Shown here: positions 63,563 through 64,000 of the stretch, piece after piece
Layout: every line of letters begins with the position of its first letter
Position numbering within the stretch: the first letter of the stretch is position 1
Assembly (NCBI GenBank): GCA_964462515.1
Contig: CAYWXK010000016.1
Coordinates: 1 to 64,000 of the forward strand
Direction: 5' to 3'
Length of the DNA: 64,000 bases
Origin: CAYWXK01 sp964462515
GTDB lineage: Bacteria; Planctomycetota; Phycisphaerae; Sedimentisphaerales; Anaerobacaceae
Translations under genes and position numbers: made by a program
The notes under the pieces: model-generated
The model's database searches: none
Told to the model about the DNA's origin: nothing
What the model saw: the letters and a program-made list of their open reading frames with translations, nothing else

Positions 63563-64000
63563 ATGGGACAGATAAAGGTTCTTGACCAGAATATGGTTAA
63601 TATGATTGCAGCCGGCGAGGTGATTGAAAGGCCTGCCAGCGTAGTCAAGGAACTGATGGAGAATAGTCTCGATGCAGGGGCAACAAGGGTAACTGTGGCT
63701 GTCGAAGACGGGGGCCGAAAGTTGATTTCTGTTACCGATAACGGCTGCGGGATGGATGCGGAGGATTTGGCCATGGCATTTGAGTCCCACACCACCAGCA
63801 AAATCACCAGATATTCCGACCTCTATGGCATATCTACGCTCGGATTTCGAGGCGAGGCGTTAGCGAGTATCGGTTCGGTCGCACAGGTCAGAGCTGTTAG
63901 CAGGATACCAGATTCTGCGGAGGCTAACTGTATTGAGATTGATTGTGGAAATAAAAACAGTGTCAGTCCCTGCAGCGCGGACTTCGGCACAACAATCGAG
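63563..64000 (+). CDS. mutL: DNA mismatch repair protein MutL, 3'-truncated
   Basis: ATG 63563 starts MGQIKVLDQNMVNMIAAGEVIERPASVVKELMENSLDAG; the frame runs to the window edge (146 codons). The GHL ATPase motifs are present: ELMENSLDAGA (Mg-binding Asn and Asp), VTDNGCGM, and TSKI...LGFRGEALASIGSV. MutL links mismatch recognition to strand removal. A GTG at 63545 in frame is an alternative start. The rest lies outside the window, so the endonuclease motif cannot be checked. Confidence 0.95.
   Translation, partial: MGQIKVLDQNMVNMIAAGEVIERPASVVKELMENSLDAGATRVTVAVEDGGRKLISVTDNGCGMDAEDLAMAFESHTTSKITRYSDLYGISTLGFRGEALASIGSVAQVRAVSRIPDSAEANCIEIDCGNKNSVSPCSADFGTTIE

Overview
The window looks like part of a metagenome-assembled genome from an uncultured planctomycete, most likely class Phycisphaerae near Sedimentisphaerales. 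This is an inference from gene content: paired type II secretion-type prepilins (one with an H-X9-DG tail), many secreted proteins with dockerin-like GDxNxDCxVxxxDLxxLxxxW modules, CotH kinase/lamin-tail/LamG/beta-helix surface proteins, DUF2961, DUF5107 and DUF2959 proteins. A run of exactly 100 N flanked by an identical 55-bp sequence on each side points to short-read scaffolding. No rRNA, tRNA or CRISPR array was recognised.

Layout. 0-9.3 kb: two prepilins, a fumarase alpha subunit, a secreted propeller protein broken by the scaffold gap, an S55 (SpoIVB-type) peptidase, a YfgM-like protein and an RluA-type pseudouridine synthase. 9.4-36.7 kb: mostly secreted proteins, including a 2172-residue CotH/lamin-tail/beta-helix protein, a GH172 (DUF2961) enzyme, three minus-strand proteins with unrelated front halves but the same C-terminal LamG cassette (CotH, Kelch, metallo-beta-lactamase), a DUF5107-TPR protein, a probable glycosidase, a DUF2959 lipoprotein, a Pmp3-type membrane peptide, an OsmC protein and a double-propeller/beta-helix protein. 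37-51.5 kb: an exopolysaccharide or glycan locus of two convergent arms that meet with a 2-bp gap at 43.2 kb. The plus arm has a methyltransferase, flippase, B12-binding radical SAM protein, second methyltransferase and GT4. The minus arm has GT2, GT39, GT4, GT4, AsnB and GT4. 51.7-52.3 kb: an IS200/IS605-type element. 52.5-64 kb: a SAF-domain oxidoreductase, an ECF sigma factor with a membrane partner, ValRS, a DUF151 nuclease, LspA with a TPR lipoprotein, GpmI, a zeta-like kinase with a small downstream partner, and the start of mutL.

How the genes fit together. The 9-37 kb block reads as surface and extracellular functions: binding modules, protein kinases of the CotH type and a few glycan-active enzymes, sharing dockerin-like modules and a recently copied LamG cassette. 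The 37-51 kb block would make and export a glycan and decorate it. The 54-64 kb block is mainly housekeeping.

Most unusual signal. Short perfect palindromes occur both between genes and in frame inside genes. Four lie in valS alone; others extend a prepilin leader and a GT39 loop. They resemble Rickettsia palindromic elements or REP sequences, and one IS200-like transposase with similar terminal hairpins is present. A separate layer of short degenerate 'word' repeats sits in many gene gaps and leaks into apparent gene starts. Both layers deserve genome-wide counting.
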